From Nitrospirota bacterium (GTDB taxonomy: Bacteria; Nitrospirota; Thermodesulfovibrionia; Thermodesulfovibrionales; UBA6898): 34,024 nt of DNA. Each line of letters opens with the position of its first letter. The stretch's first letter is position 1. The notes below the pieces were generated by a model. It was not told the DNA's origin, did not search any database, and worked only from the letters and a program-made list of their open reading frames with translations. This document shows positions 1-10,135 of the stretch, one piece after another. The stretch is from positions 1 through 34,024 of the forward strand of contig JAJZPM010000043.1 of the NCBI GenBank assembly GCA_021811105.1. The letters run 5' to 3'. A program made the translations under genes and the position numbers.

Positions 1-247
1 GGGTTTTCTGCACTACATTTGCTTTTTCAGCATAAGGCGCTCGCCGATCACGTACTGACGCGGAGTCGCCGCACGCTTATGGCATTTTTTTGCAGATCGT
101 ACGGTCCAACTGCGGAACATGGGCTAATTGTGTCCGACAATCGCGCCGGTACATACACCAACGCAGGATGTCCGTTTTCCCCTTTTGCAGGACCCGTTAC
201 ACGCAGCACTCAGAGAAGGACGAGGCAGGGGCCGAAGGGCGGATACT
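1..247. other. Left-edge stretch with no supported gene
   Basis: This stretch lies downstream of the GH57 gene stop codon. The open frames in it are short, low in recognisable protein character and lack a clear ribosome binding site. I see no tRNA, terminator with a T-run, or repeat. It may hold the end of a neighbouring gene outside the window, but nothing supports a call. Confidence 0.5.
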
Positions 248-2425
248 CTAGTACCACATCAAAGCCTCAAAGTCCTCCGTCGGCACGGAAACGCTGATAT
301 GTCCTCTCCATGGGCAACGCTCGATCTCTTCATCGTCTTTCCTGATCGACATAAAGAGATTGATTTCGTCTTTTTCCTTGGCGAGAAGATCGGCAAAGGG
401 AATACCTATCTCGAAGACATCGACTGCCGCAACGTCCAACAGGTCTTTCACCTTTTTCCACTCTTCATTTACCTTCTCGAAAAGTGCCGCGCTCACCTTG
501 CCGCCCCGCAACGGACAGGCTATCTTTCTTTCCGCCGGCCGTGACGTTATGATCGCAAACTCAACGCCTTCCTCAAACTCGGCAAAGGGGACCTTCGGAT
601 CGATCCTCAAAAAAAGATTGTCTTTATTGAACCCGTAATAGATTGAGGAAATGAGACTCTCCGACTTATGCATGCTCCCGCCGGACTTCTTCACGTCAAG
701 CTGGGCGCCCTGATACCACTCGTAATAACTGGTCACGATACCGTCGATTCTCGGCTTTATAAACCCCCTGATCATCAGGGTCGGAGGGACCCCCCTGTCA
801 TGCCGGAGAATCGGCACAAAAAGCTGGGGCGGCGCCTCTTTGCCCAGTTCCCGAAAAACCTTCATGAGATTGGACCTGAAAAGCTCGTCGAATTCTTCCT
901 GGGTCTCGGTGGTGTGGTCATCGCCGTACCACCAGTTCCAATCGCTCCCCTCGGCAATGTACAGCGAACGCCATGCATCCCCGGTAGCTGCGCCCGGGTT
1001 ATGCTTCTGGTACTCCGCAAGTTTCTCCCGCGTTTCCGCAAGATAGTCCCATGCAAGATTGTCCTCTTCATGCCCTATCCAGATGCCGAAATTGGAGTTT
1101 ATCCAAGATCCGGGATGCAGACGGCCCAGTCTTTCTCCTTTTCCGAAAATATCGAGGAAATCCGAGACCGTGACCGTCTTCAGCCTCTCTTCCCGCGAAA
1201 GGCCCTCATAAAGATAGAGGAAAAAATCCCGGCCGTCGTTCCGGTAGTGCTCCCAGGCATTCTCGCCGTCGAGGATGATCGGGACAAGACGCGGCCCCCT
1301 GTCAGGCAGTGCCCGCCGGATCCCCTTCAGTCTCTCTATCAGGTCATCAGCCGCCCGTTTGGGGTCCCATTGCGAGTATGTGAACCCGATCAGGTCCGAA
1401 AGCGCATGGTCTCTGAACACGATCGAAACATCTTCGAAGAGGTAAGGTCTGTAAAGTGCATCCGGCTCTGTCACGTTGCCGGCATTGTCCCGCAGACGCC
1501 TGTTCAGCGAATTCGAGAGGACACCCTCATCCGTAGCGATCCATCGGACTCCGTTCCTGGATGCAAGGCGGACTGCTTCCTCGCTGACCGAGCCCTCGGA
1601 AGGCCACATGCCGGCCGGTCTGATGCCGAAGACCTTTTCGAAAAATGCCATTCCGCTGCGTATCTGGCTGTCGGCGTCTTCCGGATGCATAAACCTCTGT
1701 CTCGGCAGCCGGACTCCCGGCATCGCTGTTCTGGCAATGTCCGTATCGCAGAGAAGCGGAAGAATCGGATGGCAAAAGGGCGAGAAAGAAAGTTCGATCT
1801 GACCGCGGGAAGCCATCTCCCTGTATGCCGGGATAATCTTGCCGACGATCTCGTGCTGTTTCTCCAGAAGGAGCCTTTTGTCATCTTCCGTAAAATTCCT
1901 CCCCTTTTCGCAGAGCATCTTCAGAAATGAGTCCCTTTCCCTGAAGATGGGGTCGATCCAGCAGAGGTTGAAAAAGACCTGAAGATCGAGAAAGTCACCG
2001 TGGGTGAAATAATGTGCAGCGCGCACAAGATCGCTCCTGATAAGGTGTGTCCCCCTCTTAACAAGGAGCTCGTAGTACCTGGGGAAAGGCTTGATCATAT
2101 TGTCCCAGTTTGCGAGGAAGAAGTTTTCGAGGATGAAGAGTTTATCATCCTGGGTCAGGTCTTTCGCGTCTTTCCCGCTGATTTCGAGAAAAAGGTCCTT
2201 TGCACTCCCCTCGCTGTAGTCTATGACCTGCTCGATCAGGGAAGGGACCAGGTTGAAGTTCTGTCTGATTGCCGGGAACTCCTTGAGTATCTCGACCATA
2301 TCGAGATAGTCTTTTGTCCCGTGCAGTCTCACCCAGGGAAGGCGGTAGTAGCCCGTCAGCGGGTCTTTGTAATAAGGCTGGTGCATATGCCAGACGAACG
2401 AGACAAAAAGGGGACTACCGGTCAT
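248..2425 (-). CDS. Glycoside hydrolase family 57 protein
   Basis: Predicted GH57 retaining alpha-glucan hydrolase or transferase (amylase, pullulanase or glucanotransferase class; the exact substrate cannot be read from sequence), about 725 aa. Three family hallmarks are visible: the N-terminal WHMHQP motif at residues 12-17 (conserved region 1), GMWPSEGS near residue 273 (region 3, with the nucleophile Glu), and DGENAWEH near residue 385 (region 4, with the acid/base Asp). The C-terminal ~170 residues look like a beta-rich accessory domain. There is no signal peptide, so it is probably cytoplasmic and acts on glycogen-like polymer. The frame is open 17 codons further upstream, but the ATG at 2423-2425 puts the WHMHQP strand at the usual N-terminal position. 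Translation from there overlaps the end of ftsB by 11 bases, which suggests coupling. Being last in a run after eno fits a central carbon/storage role. Confidence 0.85.
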   Translation of the reverse strand: MTGSPLFVSFVWHMHQPYYKDPLTGYYRLPWVRLHGTKDYLDMVEILKEFPAIRQNFNLVPSLIEQVIDYSEGSAKDLFLEISGKDAKDLTQDDKLFILENFFLANWDNMIKPFPRYYELLVKRGTHLIRSDLVRAAHYFTHGDFLDLQVFFNLCWIDPIFRERDSFLKMLCEKGRNFTEDDKRLLLEKQHEIVGKIIPAYREMASRGQIELSFSPFCHPILPLLCDTDIARTAMPGVRLPRQRFMHPEDADSQIRSGMAFFEKVFGIRPAGMWPSEGSVSEEAVRLASRNGVRWIATDEGVLSNSLNRRLRDNAGNVTEPDALYRPYLFEDVSIVFRDHALSDLIGFTYSQWDPKRAADDLIERLKGIRRALPDRGPRLVPIILDGENAWEHYRNDGRDFFLYLYEGLSREERLKTVTVSDFLDIFGKGERLGRLHPGSWINSNFGIWIGHEEDNLAWDYLAETREKLAEYQKHNPGAATGDAWRSLYIAEGSDWNWWYGDDHTTETQEEFDELFRSNLMKVFRELGKEAPPQLFVPILRHDRGVPPTLMIRGFIKPRIDGIVTSYYEWYQGAQLDVKKSGGSMHKSESLISSIYYGFNKDNLFLRIDPKVPFAEFEEGVEFAIITSRPAERKIACPLRGGKVSAALFEKVNEEWKKVKDLLDVAAVDVFEIGIPFADLLAKEKDEINLFMSIRKDDEEIERCPWRGHISVSVPTEDFEALMWY

Positions 2426-2737
2426 ACTGGAAAATATATTCGTCGGGCTTCGCCAGGCCGAACTCCTCGCGTGCAAGCTTCTCCCGATAAAAGGGGTCTT
2501 CCTTCAGAAGTTTGATCTGCAGTCTGATCTGCTCGTTCTGCCTGTTGATCTCTACCAGCTGTCGTTCGAGGTTCAGTTTCGTCCTGTGCAGTTCGAGATA
2601 CCGGAACAATCCCGCGTCCCCGAAAAGAAGGCTGACCAGGAGGTATACAAAGCTCAGCACGGCAACGGTAAAAAATATGAGCCTCCTCTTCTTGACTTCC
2701 GATACGACCTGCTTCCTTAAGAGATTATGCGCGCTCA

Positions 2738-2738
<1 letters not shown>
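2415..2738 (-). CDS. ftsB: Septum formation initiator, FtsB/DivIC family
   Basis: Small bitopic cell-division protein, 107 aa. FtsB/DivIC partners with FtsL and FtsQ to activate septal peptidoglycan synthesis at the inner membrane. The sequence shows a basic cytoplasmic N-terminus (residues 1-18), one transmembrane helix (about 19-40, LIFFTVAVLSFVYLLVSLLF), and then a periplasmic coiled coil (about 45-85, rich in Leu, Glu, Gln, Ile). It ends with the family-like KLAREEFGLAKPDEYIFQ segment. The start ATG overlaps the eno stop by one base (TAATG), the classic eno-ftsB arrangement found across many bacteria, and the 3' end overlaps the GH57 start. FtsL/FtsQ are not in the window. Confidence 0.88.
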
Positions 2739-4021
<1,283 letters not shown>

Positions 4022-4047
4022 CTAGGAATTATCAGATGTTATCGCTC

Positions 4048-5427
4048 TTACAGGTACTGCCGGATCAGACTCTCCACCCTTTCCATGTCTATGGATTTAT
4101 CGTTCAGTTCAGACCTGTTACCGATATGCCTCAGCGTCGTCTCCAGGTAGATCCTGAAATGACGTATCCTTTCGAACAGCTTCTTGAAGTCCGCCCCGGT
4201 CACCGCCTCTTTTTTCGCCGTGTTGATCTCGTTGAAGAACACGGCAAATTCCTCGTAATCATCATGCCTCAACAACCTGAACGTAAAACTCTCAAAATAT
4301 AACATATAGTTCCTGAGGGATTCAAAGACCTTGAGCCGCCCGCGGACGTTCCCCGCCTTTTCTTCGAGGATCGAGATAAACCGGTGAAGCACGAAAATGT
4401 CCTCCCGGAGGCGAATGGACTGCTGCAGCCTCGTCACGAAACTGGCAAATACCTCTTCTCCGGGGATTTCGGGCCTGAAGTACTGCGTCAGCTGGACAAT
4501 GCTCTGTTCGGTCAGGTTCTTCAGTATGCCGTGGCAGTTCTCTATCTTCCCCCGGAAGTGGGGGGAAGCCTTCTTGCGCAGGATATCGCGCATTTCCTGG
4601 AGATAGACACGCCGGTTCTCCATCGTGAACTGATAGGCGATCGATTTCAGGAGCATCTCGAGTTCAGGGTCCCCTATCTTTCGCAGCGCTTTTTCGATAT
4701 ACCCCTGAAAGGCGCCGATCTCGGACTTCATCAGGATAAGTATTACCAGGGAAGAGTTGAGTGAAACGGGGCGCTGCGTCTCGATATCGATACACCTCAT
4801 GAAACGCAGGAGTCTGAAGAGATACACGTAGATGACCGATATCTGTTTTTTCACTTCGGGCCTGTCAATCGACCTGACGACTTCCGAAACAATTAAATGG
4901 GTTATCGTATCGAATTCAGGGTTCAGGCCCTTGCTGAAAGGGTTGAAACACCGGTTTTCCCTGATCTCCTTGCCGATCATATGGCCTATGTTCATAAAAC
5001 CCATATAAGAGATATTCCCCGTGCGGACGAGATCGGAGATGACACCCTTGAGGTTTATGAAGGAATCGTAGAGAAGGTAAAGCCCTTTTTCCGGCGTATC
5101 CTGCCGGTAGAGGGTCTCGCGGAAGTCGTCCCTTTTTCGCGCGGTGAGGAGCTCTGTCTCGGCGAATTTCTGGAACCAGTACGCGTTCTTCCTGCTTTCC
5201 GGGATGACCACTTCGAGTATGCCGAGCACCCGAAGGATGGTATCCCGCGCCGTCACCAGTTCTTCATAGAAGTTCTTGTTTGTCAGGTCCTCCTTGGAAA
5301 AGGGGAGGTTTTCGACATTGAAGAAACGGTCAAGGGCGCGCAGAAGGACGTCGAGTTCGGAAAAAAGCGGATGATTCGCATTTCTTGCTTCCCGGGCCCA
5401 ATCCTCTGTCTCCTCTTTCCTCAGCAT
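4048..5427 (-). CDS. Uncharacterised 459-aa helical protein
   Basis: I do not recognise this protein. It is 459 aa, without a signal peptide or obvious transmembrane helices, and appears almost entirely alpha-helical with many charged residues; long amphipathic stretches are broken by few Gly/Pro. No P-loop, zinc-finger or other catalytic signature was found. The start ATG has GGAG about six bases upstream. It sits 18 bases after lpdA and 35 bases before eno on the same strand, so it is probably co-transcribed with them. Its placement among core metabolic genes and intact length argue that it is a real conserved gene rather than a spurious frame. A cytoplasmic scaffold or regulatory role is possible, but the sequence does not show one. 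Confidence 0.85.
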   Translation of the reverse strand: MLRKEETEDWAREARNANHPLFSELDVLLRALDRFFNVENLPFSKEDLTNKNFYEELVTARDTILRVLGILEVVIPESRKNAYWFQKFAETELLTARKRDDFRETLYRQDTPEKGLYLLYDSFINLKGVISDLVRTGNISYMGFMNIGHMIGKEIRENRCFNPFSKGLNPEFDTITHLIVSEVVRSIDRPEVKKQISVIYVYLFRLLRFMRCIDIETQRPVSLNSSLVILILMKSEIGAFQGYIEKALRKIGDPELEMLLKSIAYQFTMENRRVYLQEMRDILRKKASPHFRGKIENCHGILKNLTEQSIVQLTQYFRPEIPGEEVFASFVTRLQQSIRLREDIFVLHRFISILEEKAGNVRGRLKVFESLRNYMLYFESFTFRLLRHDDYEEFAVFFNEINTAKKEAVTGADFKKLFERIRHFRIYLETTLRHIGNRSELNDKSIDMERVESLIRQYL

Positions 5428-5445
5428 AGGATCTCCGCCTTATGC

Positions 5446-6831
5446 TCATTTCTTCGGCACATGGATCGCTTCACCGTGCAGTTCCTCAGCGGCCTCCATG
5501 ATGCCCTCCGACAGCGTCGGGTGGGCATGGATCGTCCCGGCCACCTCCCTGACCGTGCGCCCGGTCCTCATCGCCACTGCGATCTCGTGGATCAGGTCCG
5601 AGGCATGAGGGCCGATGATATGACCGCCCACGATCCTGTCCGTCTGCTCCTCCGCGATAATCTTCACCAACCCGGCAATCTCTCCTATAGCGTGGGCCTT
5701 CCCGAGCGCCCTGAATTCGAAATGCCCGGTCCGGATCCTGAGACCTTTCTCATCTGCTTCCTGCTCCCGCAGCCCCACCGATGCGATTTCAGGAGAAGTG
5801 AAGATAGCAGACGGCACGACATCGTAATCCATGGCGCCCTCCATCCCGATCACATTCCCTGCTGCGACGATGCCCTCCCTGGATGCCTTATGGGCCAGCA
5901 GCATGCCGCCGGTCACATCGCCTATCGCGTAGATTCCGGGAACGCTCGTTTCCATCCTGTGGTTGACCGGGATCTCCCCCCGCTTCCCCTTTACGATACC
6001 GACGTTCTCGAGACCGATACGGTCGCTGTTGAACGTCCTGCCGATCGAGACGAGCATCTTTTCGGCAACCAGTTCCCTGCCGTCTCCGAGGAAGGCATAC
6101 ACGCCGTCTTCCCGGACTTCGGTCTTCTCGACCCGCACCCGGGTGATCAGCTTGATTTTCTTCTTTTTCAGCTCCTTTTCGAGCAGTGCGGATATCTCGG
6201 AATCCTCGGTCGCCACCGCCCGGTCCATCATCTCGACCATCGTGATCTCAGAGCCGAGTTCCCGGTAAATGCATGCGAACTCGCAGCCGATGACGCCCGC
6301 ACCCACGATAAGCAGGCTCTTCGGGATTTCGGTAAGCTGCAGCATGTCCGAAGAGGACAGGATATGCCTGCCGTCGAAGGGGAGAGCCGGTATCCGGGCG
6401 GGCCGCGATCCGGTGGCGAGAATCACGCTGTCGGTATCGATCCTCTCCCTGCCTCCGTCTTTCAGCGTCACCTCGATCTCTTTCGGCGACATGAGCACGC
6501 CTCTGCCTTCAATAAGGCCGATGCCCCAGCTCTTAAAGAGGGCCCTGATCCCCTTTACCTGGATCCCCACGACTTTGTCCTTTCTCTCGATGATCTTCGC
6601 GAGATTGGGCACGACACTCCCGCTGAGTTCCAGCCCGAATTTCTCGAGCTCCCTCGTTTTGGCCAGTACGTCGCACGAGGCGATCATCGTCTTTGTGGGT
6701 ATGCAGCCCCGGTTCAGGCAGGTCCCCCCTACCTCGTCGTCCTCGATCACCGTCACCTGCGCTCCCAGCTGGGCTGCCTTGATCGCAGCCACGTAACCGC
6801 CGGGACCGGAGCCGATCACGGCCAGTTTCAT
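5446..6831 (-). CDS. lpdA: Dihydrolipoyl dehydrogenase
   Basis: FAD-dependent disulfide oxidoreductase of 461 aa that reoxidises the dihydrolipoyl arm of lipoylated carriers with NAD+ (the E3/L protein). It shows the N-terminal dinucleotide fold GSGPGGYVAA (residues 8-17), the redox-active disulfide in GGTCLNRGCIP (Cys38 and Cys43), and the second nucleotide-binding fold GAGVIGCEFA. Also visible are the FAD-contacting YAIGDVTGGMLLAHKA and the C-terminal catalytic His-Glu region HAHPTLSE. The ATG overlaps the gcvH stop by four bases (ATGA), so it is translationally coupled to gcvH. This makes the H protein of the glycine cleavage system its likely main partner, although it could also serve a 2-oxoacid dehydrogenase encoded elsewhere. 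Confidence 0.95.
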   Translation of the reverse strand: MKLAVIGSGPGGYVAAIKAAQLGAQVTVIEDDEVGGTCLNRGCIPTKTMIASCDVLAKTRELEKFGLELSGSVVPNLAKIIERKDKVVGIQVKGIRALFKSWGIGLIEGRGVLMSPKEIEVTLKDGGRERIDTDSVILATGSRPARIPALPFDGRHILSSSDMLQLTEIPKSLLIVGAGVIGCEFACIYRELGSEITMVEMMDRAVATEDSEISALLEKELKKKKIKLITRVRVEKTEVREDGVYAFLGDGRELVAEKMLVSIGRTFNSDRIGLENVGIVKGKRGEIPVNHRMETSVPGIYAIGDVTGGMLLAHKASREGIVAAGNVIGMEGAMDYDVVPSAIFTSPEIASVGLREQEADEKGLRIRTGHFEFRALGKAHAIGEIAGLVKIIAEEQTDRIVGGHIIGPHASDLIHEIAVAMRTGRTVREVAGTIHAHPTLSEGIMEAAEELHGEAIHVPKK

Positions 6832-7214
6832 TTGGCTTCCTCTTCGATATACTTCTCATACTCGGTCGCGTCCATCAGATCATCCACCTCGGACGGGTTT
6901 TCGAGTTCAATGACCGCGATCCATCCCTTGCCATACGGGTCTTCGTTGATGACCTCCGGAGACTCGGAAAGTTCCTCATTCACCTTGAGTATCTTCCCGC
7001 TTACAGGCGATATCACCGCCGATGTGGCCTTCGTGGACTCTATCTCGGAGATCTCGCTGTTCGCCTCCACGTCATCCTCCACCTCAGGCAAGTCGATATA
7101 CACGATGTCACCCAGAGCGTCCTGCGCGTATTCCGTGATTCCGATGGTCCCTTTTTTTCCTGATACCTTCACCCATGTGTGTTCCTTGTGGTACCTGACG
7201 TCATCGGGGTTCAT
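6828..7214 (-). CDS. gcvH: Glycine cleavage system H protein
   Basis: Lipoyl carrier protein of the glycine cleavage system, shuttling the aminomethyl group between P, T and L proteins (128 aa, cytoplasmic). The biotin/lipoyl fold is clear, with HTWV near the N-terminus, the GITEYAQDALGDIVYIDLP segment and the lipoylation site in the loop IESTKATS (Lys62). The acidic C-terminus with GKGWIAVIEL is typical. I chose the ATG at 7212-7214 because a GGAGGAG sits seven bases upstream; an ATG seven codons further out lacks this and adds residues unlike the family. gcvT and gcvP are not nearby. The partner downstream is lpdA, overlapping by four bases. Confidence 0.94.
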   Translation of the reverse strand: MNPDDVRYHKEHTWVKVSGKKGTIGITEYAQDALGDIVYIDLPEVEDDVEANSEISEIESTKATSAVISPVSGKILKVNEELSESPEVINEDPYGKGWIAVIELENPSEVDDLMDATEYEKYIEEEAK

Positions 7215-7375
7215 TGTCTCCTCCTTTGTGCTCACTTTCTCAGTGGTGATTTCTTTTCACAGCGTTTTGTTGCCGTCAAAAATCTGCATAGTTCCGCAAC
7301 CATGTCCCGCAGGAAGACCTTTGTCACCCCCCGAGCGGGTAAATTTACTATACCATTAAAATCTCTCCCGCGAAA
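7215..7375. other. Leader region between mutS and gcvH
   Basis: This 161-base non-coding stretch should carry the promoter and 5' leader of gcvH. I looked for the conserved pieces of a glycine riboswitch on the minus strand and did not see them. Only a weak promoter candidate is visible (separate entry). Confidence 0.5.
7347..7375 (-). promoter_or_regulatory. Possible promoter for the gcvH run
   Basis: On the minus strand, TATAGT (7347-7352) lies 17 bases from a poor -35-like TTTCGC (7370-7375), immediately after the mutS stop. The -10 is good but the -35 is weak, so the call is tentative. The leader to gcvH would be about 130 nt. Confidence 0.3.
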
Positions 7376-9952
7376 TCAAAATTTCAACTTCTTCCGCAGC
7401 TCGATAATTTTTTCGAGCGCCGCTTCCGGGGTAAGCCCGTCAGGCTCGATATTCATGATCTCGTTGACGACCGAGTCCCTGGCCGAGGAGAAGAGATCGA
7501 GCTGCTCCCTCTTGCGTTTTGCCTTGCCGCTGGCAAGCTTGGGTTTGCCGGCTTCGTTGAGTTCCTCGTTCTCGAGATTGTGAAGCACTTCCTTCGACCG
7601 TCTGATGATGCTTTCGGGAATGCCGGCAAGCCTCGCGACCTGAATCCCGTAGCTCTTGTCGGCCGGTCCCTCTTCGATCTTCCTGAGAAAGATGATCTCA
7701 TCCCCCCACTCCCGCACCGACACATTGAAATTCTTCACCCCGTCCAGCGTCAGGGCCAGTTCGGTCAGCTCGTTGTAATGCGTCGCGAAGAGTGTGCGCG
7801 CCCTGATTTTGGAAACGATATGTTCGGCGATCGCCCAGGCTATGCTTATCCCGTCAAACGTGCTCGTCCCCCTGCCTACTTCGTCGAGTATGATAAGGCT
7901 CCCTGAAGTCGCATTGTTCATAATATTGGCCGCCTCGATCATTTCGACCATGAACGTGCTCTGTCCCCTCGACAGGAAATCCGACGCGCCGATGCGGGTA
8001 AATATCCGGTCCGTGATCCCGATCTTTGCGGCCGAGGCCGGGACGAAACTCCCCATCTGGGCCATCAGCACGATAAGAGCGACCTGTCTCATATAGGTCG
8101 ACTTCCCCGCCATATTCGGCCCGGTCAGGATATGCAGCATGGTGTCGCGGGTGTCGATGAGGGTGCTGTTCGGAATAAACCGCTCATCGGAAAGGACGCG
8201 TTCGAGGACCGGGTGCCTCCCATCGGCGATTTCGATCAGCGGCTCTTCACAGATCTCCGGCTTCACATAATTATATCGTTTGGCGACCACAGCGATGGCC
8301 GCAAGGAAATCCACAGCCGCGAGCGCGTTCGCCGTCTTCATCAGCGCATCGGATTCTTCCTTCACGGATCCCAGGACCCGCCTGAATACCTCGTATTCCA
8401 GGTTCTTGAGCCTCTCTTCGGACCCGAGGACCTTGCTCTCGTATTCTTTCAGCTCCGCGGTGATGAACCGTTCACTGCCGACGAGGGTCTGTTTCCGCAC
8501 ATAGTCTTCGGGCACCAGTTCGAGGTTCGCCTTGGTGACCTCGATATAATAGCCGAAGATCCTGTTATAACCGATCTTCAGGGAGGAAATGCCTGTCCTC
8601 TTCTTCTCCCTCATCTCCATCTCCGCGATGAAGTCCTTGCCCCTCGTCGAAATGCCCCTCAGCGAATCGATCTCCGGGTGATGGCCGTCTTTTATGATTC
8701 CGCCGTCCCTTACGCCGGGAGGCGGGCTGTCGACTATGCTCTTTTCGATCAGCTCCCTGAGCAGGGAAAACTCTCCGACGTCGGCGGCAAGGGTCTTCAA
8801 AGAAAATTCAGTCGAACGTTCAAGCGATTTCCTGAGTTTCGGGAGACTGACAAGAGAATGTTTGATCGCAATCAGGTCGCGCGCATTCGCCGCCCCGGAA
8901 GACACCCTCGATGCGAGCCTCTCGATGTCCTGCACTTTCCTGAGGAGCGTCCGCAGCGATTCGAGGAGTTCGAAGTCCGTCACAAGGTATTCGACCGCAT
9001 CGAGCCGTGCCGAGATCTCCGCGGCCTCGGTCTGCGGCCTCAATATTCCGGACCTGAGAAACCTCCCCCCCATCGGGGTCAGCGTTTCGTCGAGCACCTG
9101 AAGAAGCGTCCCGTCGCGGGCGCCGTCCTTCAGGTTGTGGGTCAGTTCAAGGTTCCTCTGGGTCGGCGCGTCGAGAAACATGTTTGCGGTCTGCTTGAGC
9201 GTTGTGATCTTCTTGAATCCGACCATTTCCTTCTGTGCGGCGTCCAGGTAAGCGATCAACGCACCGGCCGCAGAGATCGCCGCGGTAAGCCCCTCGCATC
9301 CGTAGCCTTCCAAAGAGGAGACCCCGAAGTGGCCGAGAAGAAGACGATAAGCCTCCGCGTAATCGAACAGCCAGTCCCCGGCGCCGGAGAGGTAAAAACC
9401 GGCGAGCGCCTCGCGGTAATGAATATTGTCTTTAATGCTGTCGGGCAGAAGCACTTCCTTCGGCTCGAACCTGTTCACCTCGTCCTCTATGCTCTCCGCC
9501 GTCTCGAAAACGACGAACTCACCGGTCGAGATGTCCGCCGCCGCGATCCCGTGCCTGCCCCCCTGCGGAAAGACACTGAGGATATACGTGTTCTCCTTCG
9601 GGTTTTCAGGGGTGTGGGTGCCGGGCGTGATGATCCTCACCACATCCCGCGTCACAATTCCTTTTGCCTCTTTCGGGTCTTCCATCTGCTCGCAGACCGC
9701 TACTTTGTGACCTGCCTTGATCAGCTTGGCGATGTACGATTCGGCCGCGAAATAAGGCACCCCGCACATCGGGATCGGATTGTCCCTCGACTTTTCCCTC
9801 GTGGTGAGCGCGATCTGGAGAACCTTCGAGGCGGTCTCGGCGTCCTCGCCGAACATCTCGTAGAAATCCCCGAGCCGGAAGAGGACTATGGCGTCGCCGT
9901 ATTTTTCCTTGATGCCGAAATACTGCTTCATCAGCGGCGTGAGTTCTGACAT
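7376..9952 (-). CDS. mutS: DNA mismatch repair protein MutS
   Basis: MutS1-type mismatch recognition ATPase, 858 aa, the usual full length. The mismatch-reading Phe-X-Glu is present as GDFYEMF (Phe30, Glu32). The Walker A is GPNMAGKST near residue 612 and the Walker B/signature is LIILDEVGRGTSTFDG. The FATHYNELTELA switch and a C-terminal segment like the MutS dimer/tetramer region follow. It recognises mismatches after replication and recruits MutL (not in this window). The ATG at 9950-9952 has no visible Shine-Dalgarno sequence. A TTGCAC/TTTAAT promoter would place the transcription start almost on it, so translation may be leaderless or the -10 may be misassigned. It is divergent from yceD. 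Confidence 0.97.
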   Translation of the reverse strand: MSELTPLMKQYFGIKEKYGDAIVLFRLGDFYEMFGEDAETASKVLQIALTTREKSRDNPIPMCGVPYFAAESYIAKLIKAGHKVAVCEQMEDPKEAKGIVTRDVVRIITPGTHTPENPKENTYILSVFPQGGRHGIAAADISTGEFVVFETAESIEDEVNRFEPKEVLLPDSIKDNIHYREALAGFYLSGAGDWLFDYAEAYRLLLGHFGVSSLEGYGCEGLTAAISAAGALIAYLDAAQKEMVGFKKITTLKQTANMFLDAPTQRNLELTHNLKDGARDGTLLQVLDETLTPMGGRFLRSGILRPQTEAAEISARLDAVEYLVTDFELLESLRTLLRKVQDIERLASRVSSGAANARDLIAIKHSLVSLPKLRKSLERSTEFSLKTLAADVGEFSLLRELIEKSIVDSPPPGVRDGGIIKDGHHPEIDSLRGISTRGKDFIAEMEMREKKRTGISSLKIGYNRIFGYYIEVTKANLELVPEDYVRKQTLVGSERFITAELKEYESKVLGSEERLKNLEYEVFRRVLGSVKEESDALMKTANALAAVDFLAAIAVVAKRYNYVKPEICEEPLIEIADGRHPVLERVLSDERFIPNSTLIDTRDTMLHILTGPNMAGKSTYMRQVALIVLMAQMGSFVPASAAKIGITDRIFTRIGASDFLSRGQSTFMVEMIEAANIMNNATSGSLIILDEVGRGTSTFDGISIAWAIAEHIVSKIRARTLFATHYNELTELALTLDGVKNFNVSVREWGDEIIFLRKIEEGPADKSYGIQVARLAGIPESIIRRSKEVLHNLENEELNEAGKPKLASGKAKRKREQLDLFSSARDSVVNEIMNIEPDGLTPEAALEKIIELRKKLKF

Positions 9953-9959
9953 ACCAGAT

Positions 9960-9989
9960 ATTAAATAATATCGCGCGGGTAAAGTGCAA
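9960..9989 (-). promoter_or_regulatory. Candidate mutS promoter
   Basis: On the minus strand, TTGCAC (9984-9989) and TTTAAT (9960-9965) are separated by 18 bases. The -10 overlaps a near-perfect AT-rich palindrome at 9956-9971 (GATATTA, two bases, TAATATC), which could be an operator or simply base composition. Start of transcription would be at about 9953. Confidence 0.4.
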
Positions 9990-10135
9990 CAGATGAGACT
10001 GTCAGCCCTTCGTAAGATGAAGTCTTACGGAAAAAAGGGCCCTTGCGGTGCTATGCCTGATAAGATAGTGTCATTTTTCTTTAATCTATAAGCCCTTGCG
10101 GGCGGCTCGCCGGGGCTCGGCCCTGGCCGTTTTCC
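9990..10135. repeat. Hairpin and direct-repeat block in the mutS-yceD spacer
   Basis: This spacer holds a 7-bp hairpin (CGTAAGA at 10011-10017, loop TGAAG, TCTTACG at 10023-10029) followed by GAAAAAAGGG, which can extend pairing with the preceding CCCTT. It also holds two direct copies of GCCCTTGCGG (10039-10048 and 10092-10101) and a GC-rich block (10092-10131) able to form short hairpins. The GC-rich and AT-rich patches differ sharply from the flanking genes. It is not coding in any convincing frame. It may be a dispersed intergenic repeat or a decayed miniature element; I cannot verify copies elsewhere. Confidence 0.45.

Noticed and set aside
668-1930. 420-codon plus-strand open frame
   Set aside because: It is the antisense shadow of the GH57 gene.
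4897-7359. Very long plus-strand open frame (820 codons)
   Set aside because: It runs antisense to lpdA, gcvH and the unknown gene, has no family features and has His/Pro/Arg-rich composition typical of the complement of high-GC coding DNA.
7215-7375. Glycine riboswitch before gcvH
   Set aside because: The conserved glycine aptamer core and tandem arrangement are not visible on the minus strand.
8132-9949. 605-codon plus-strand open frame
   Set aside because: It is the antisense of mutS, lacks a ribosome binding site and has no recognisable domain.
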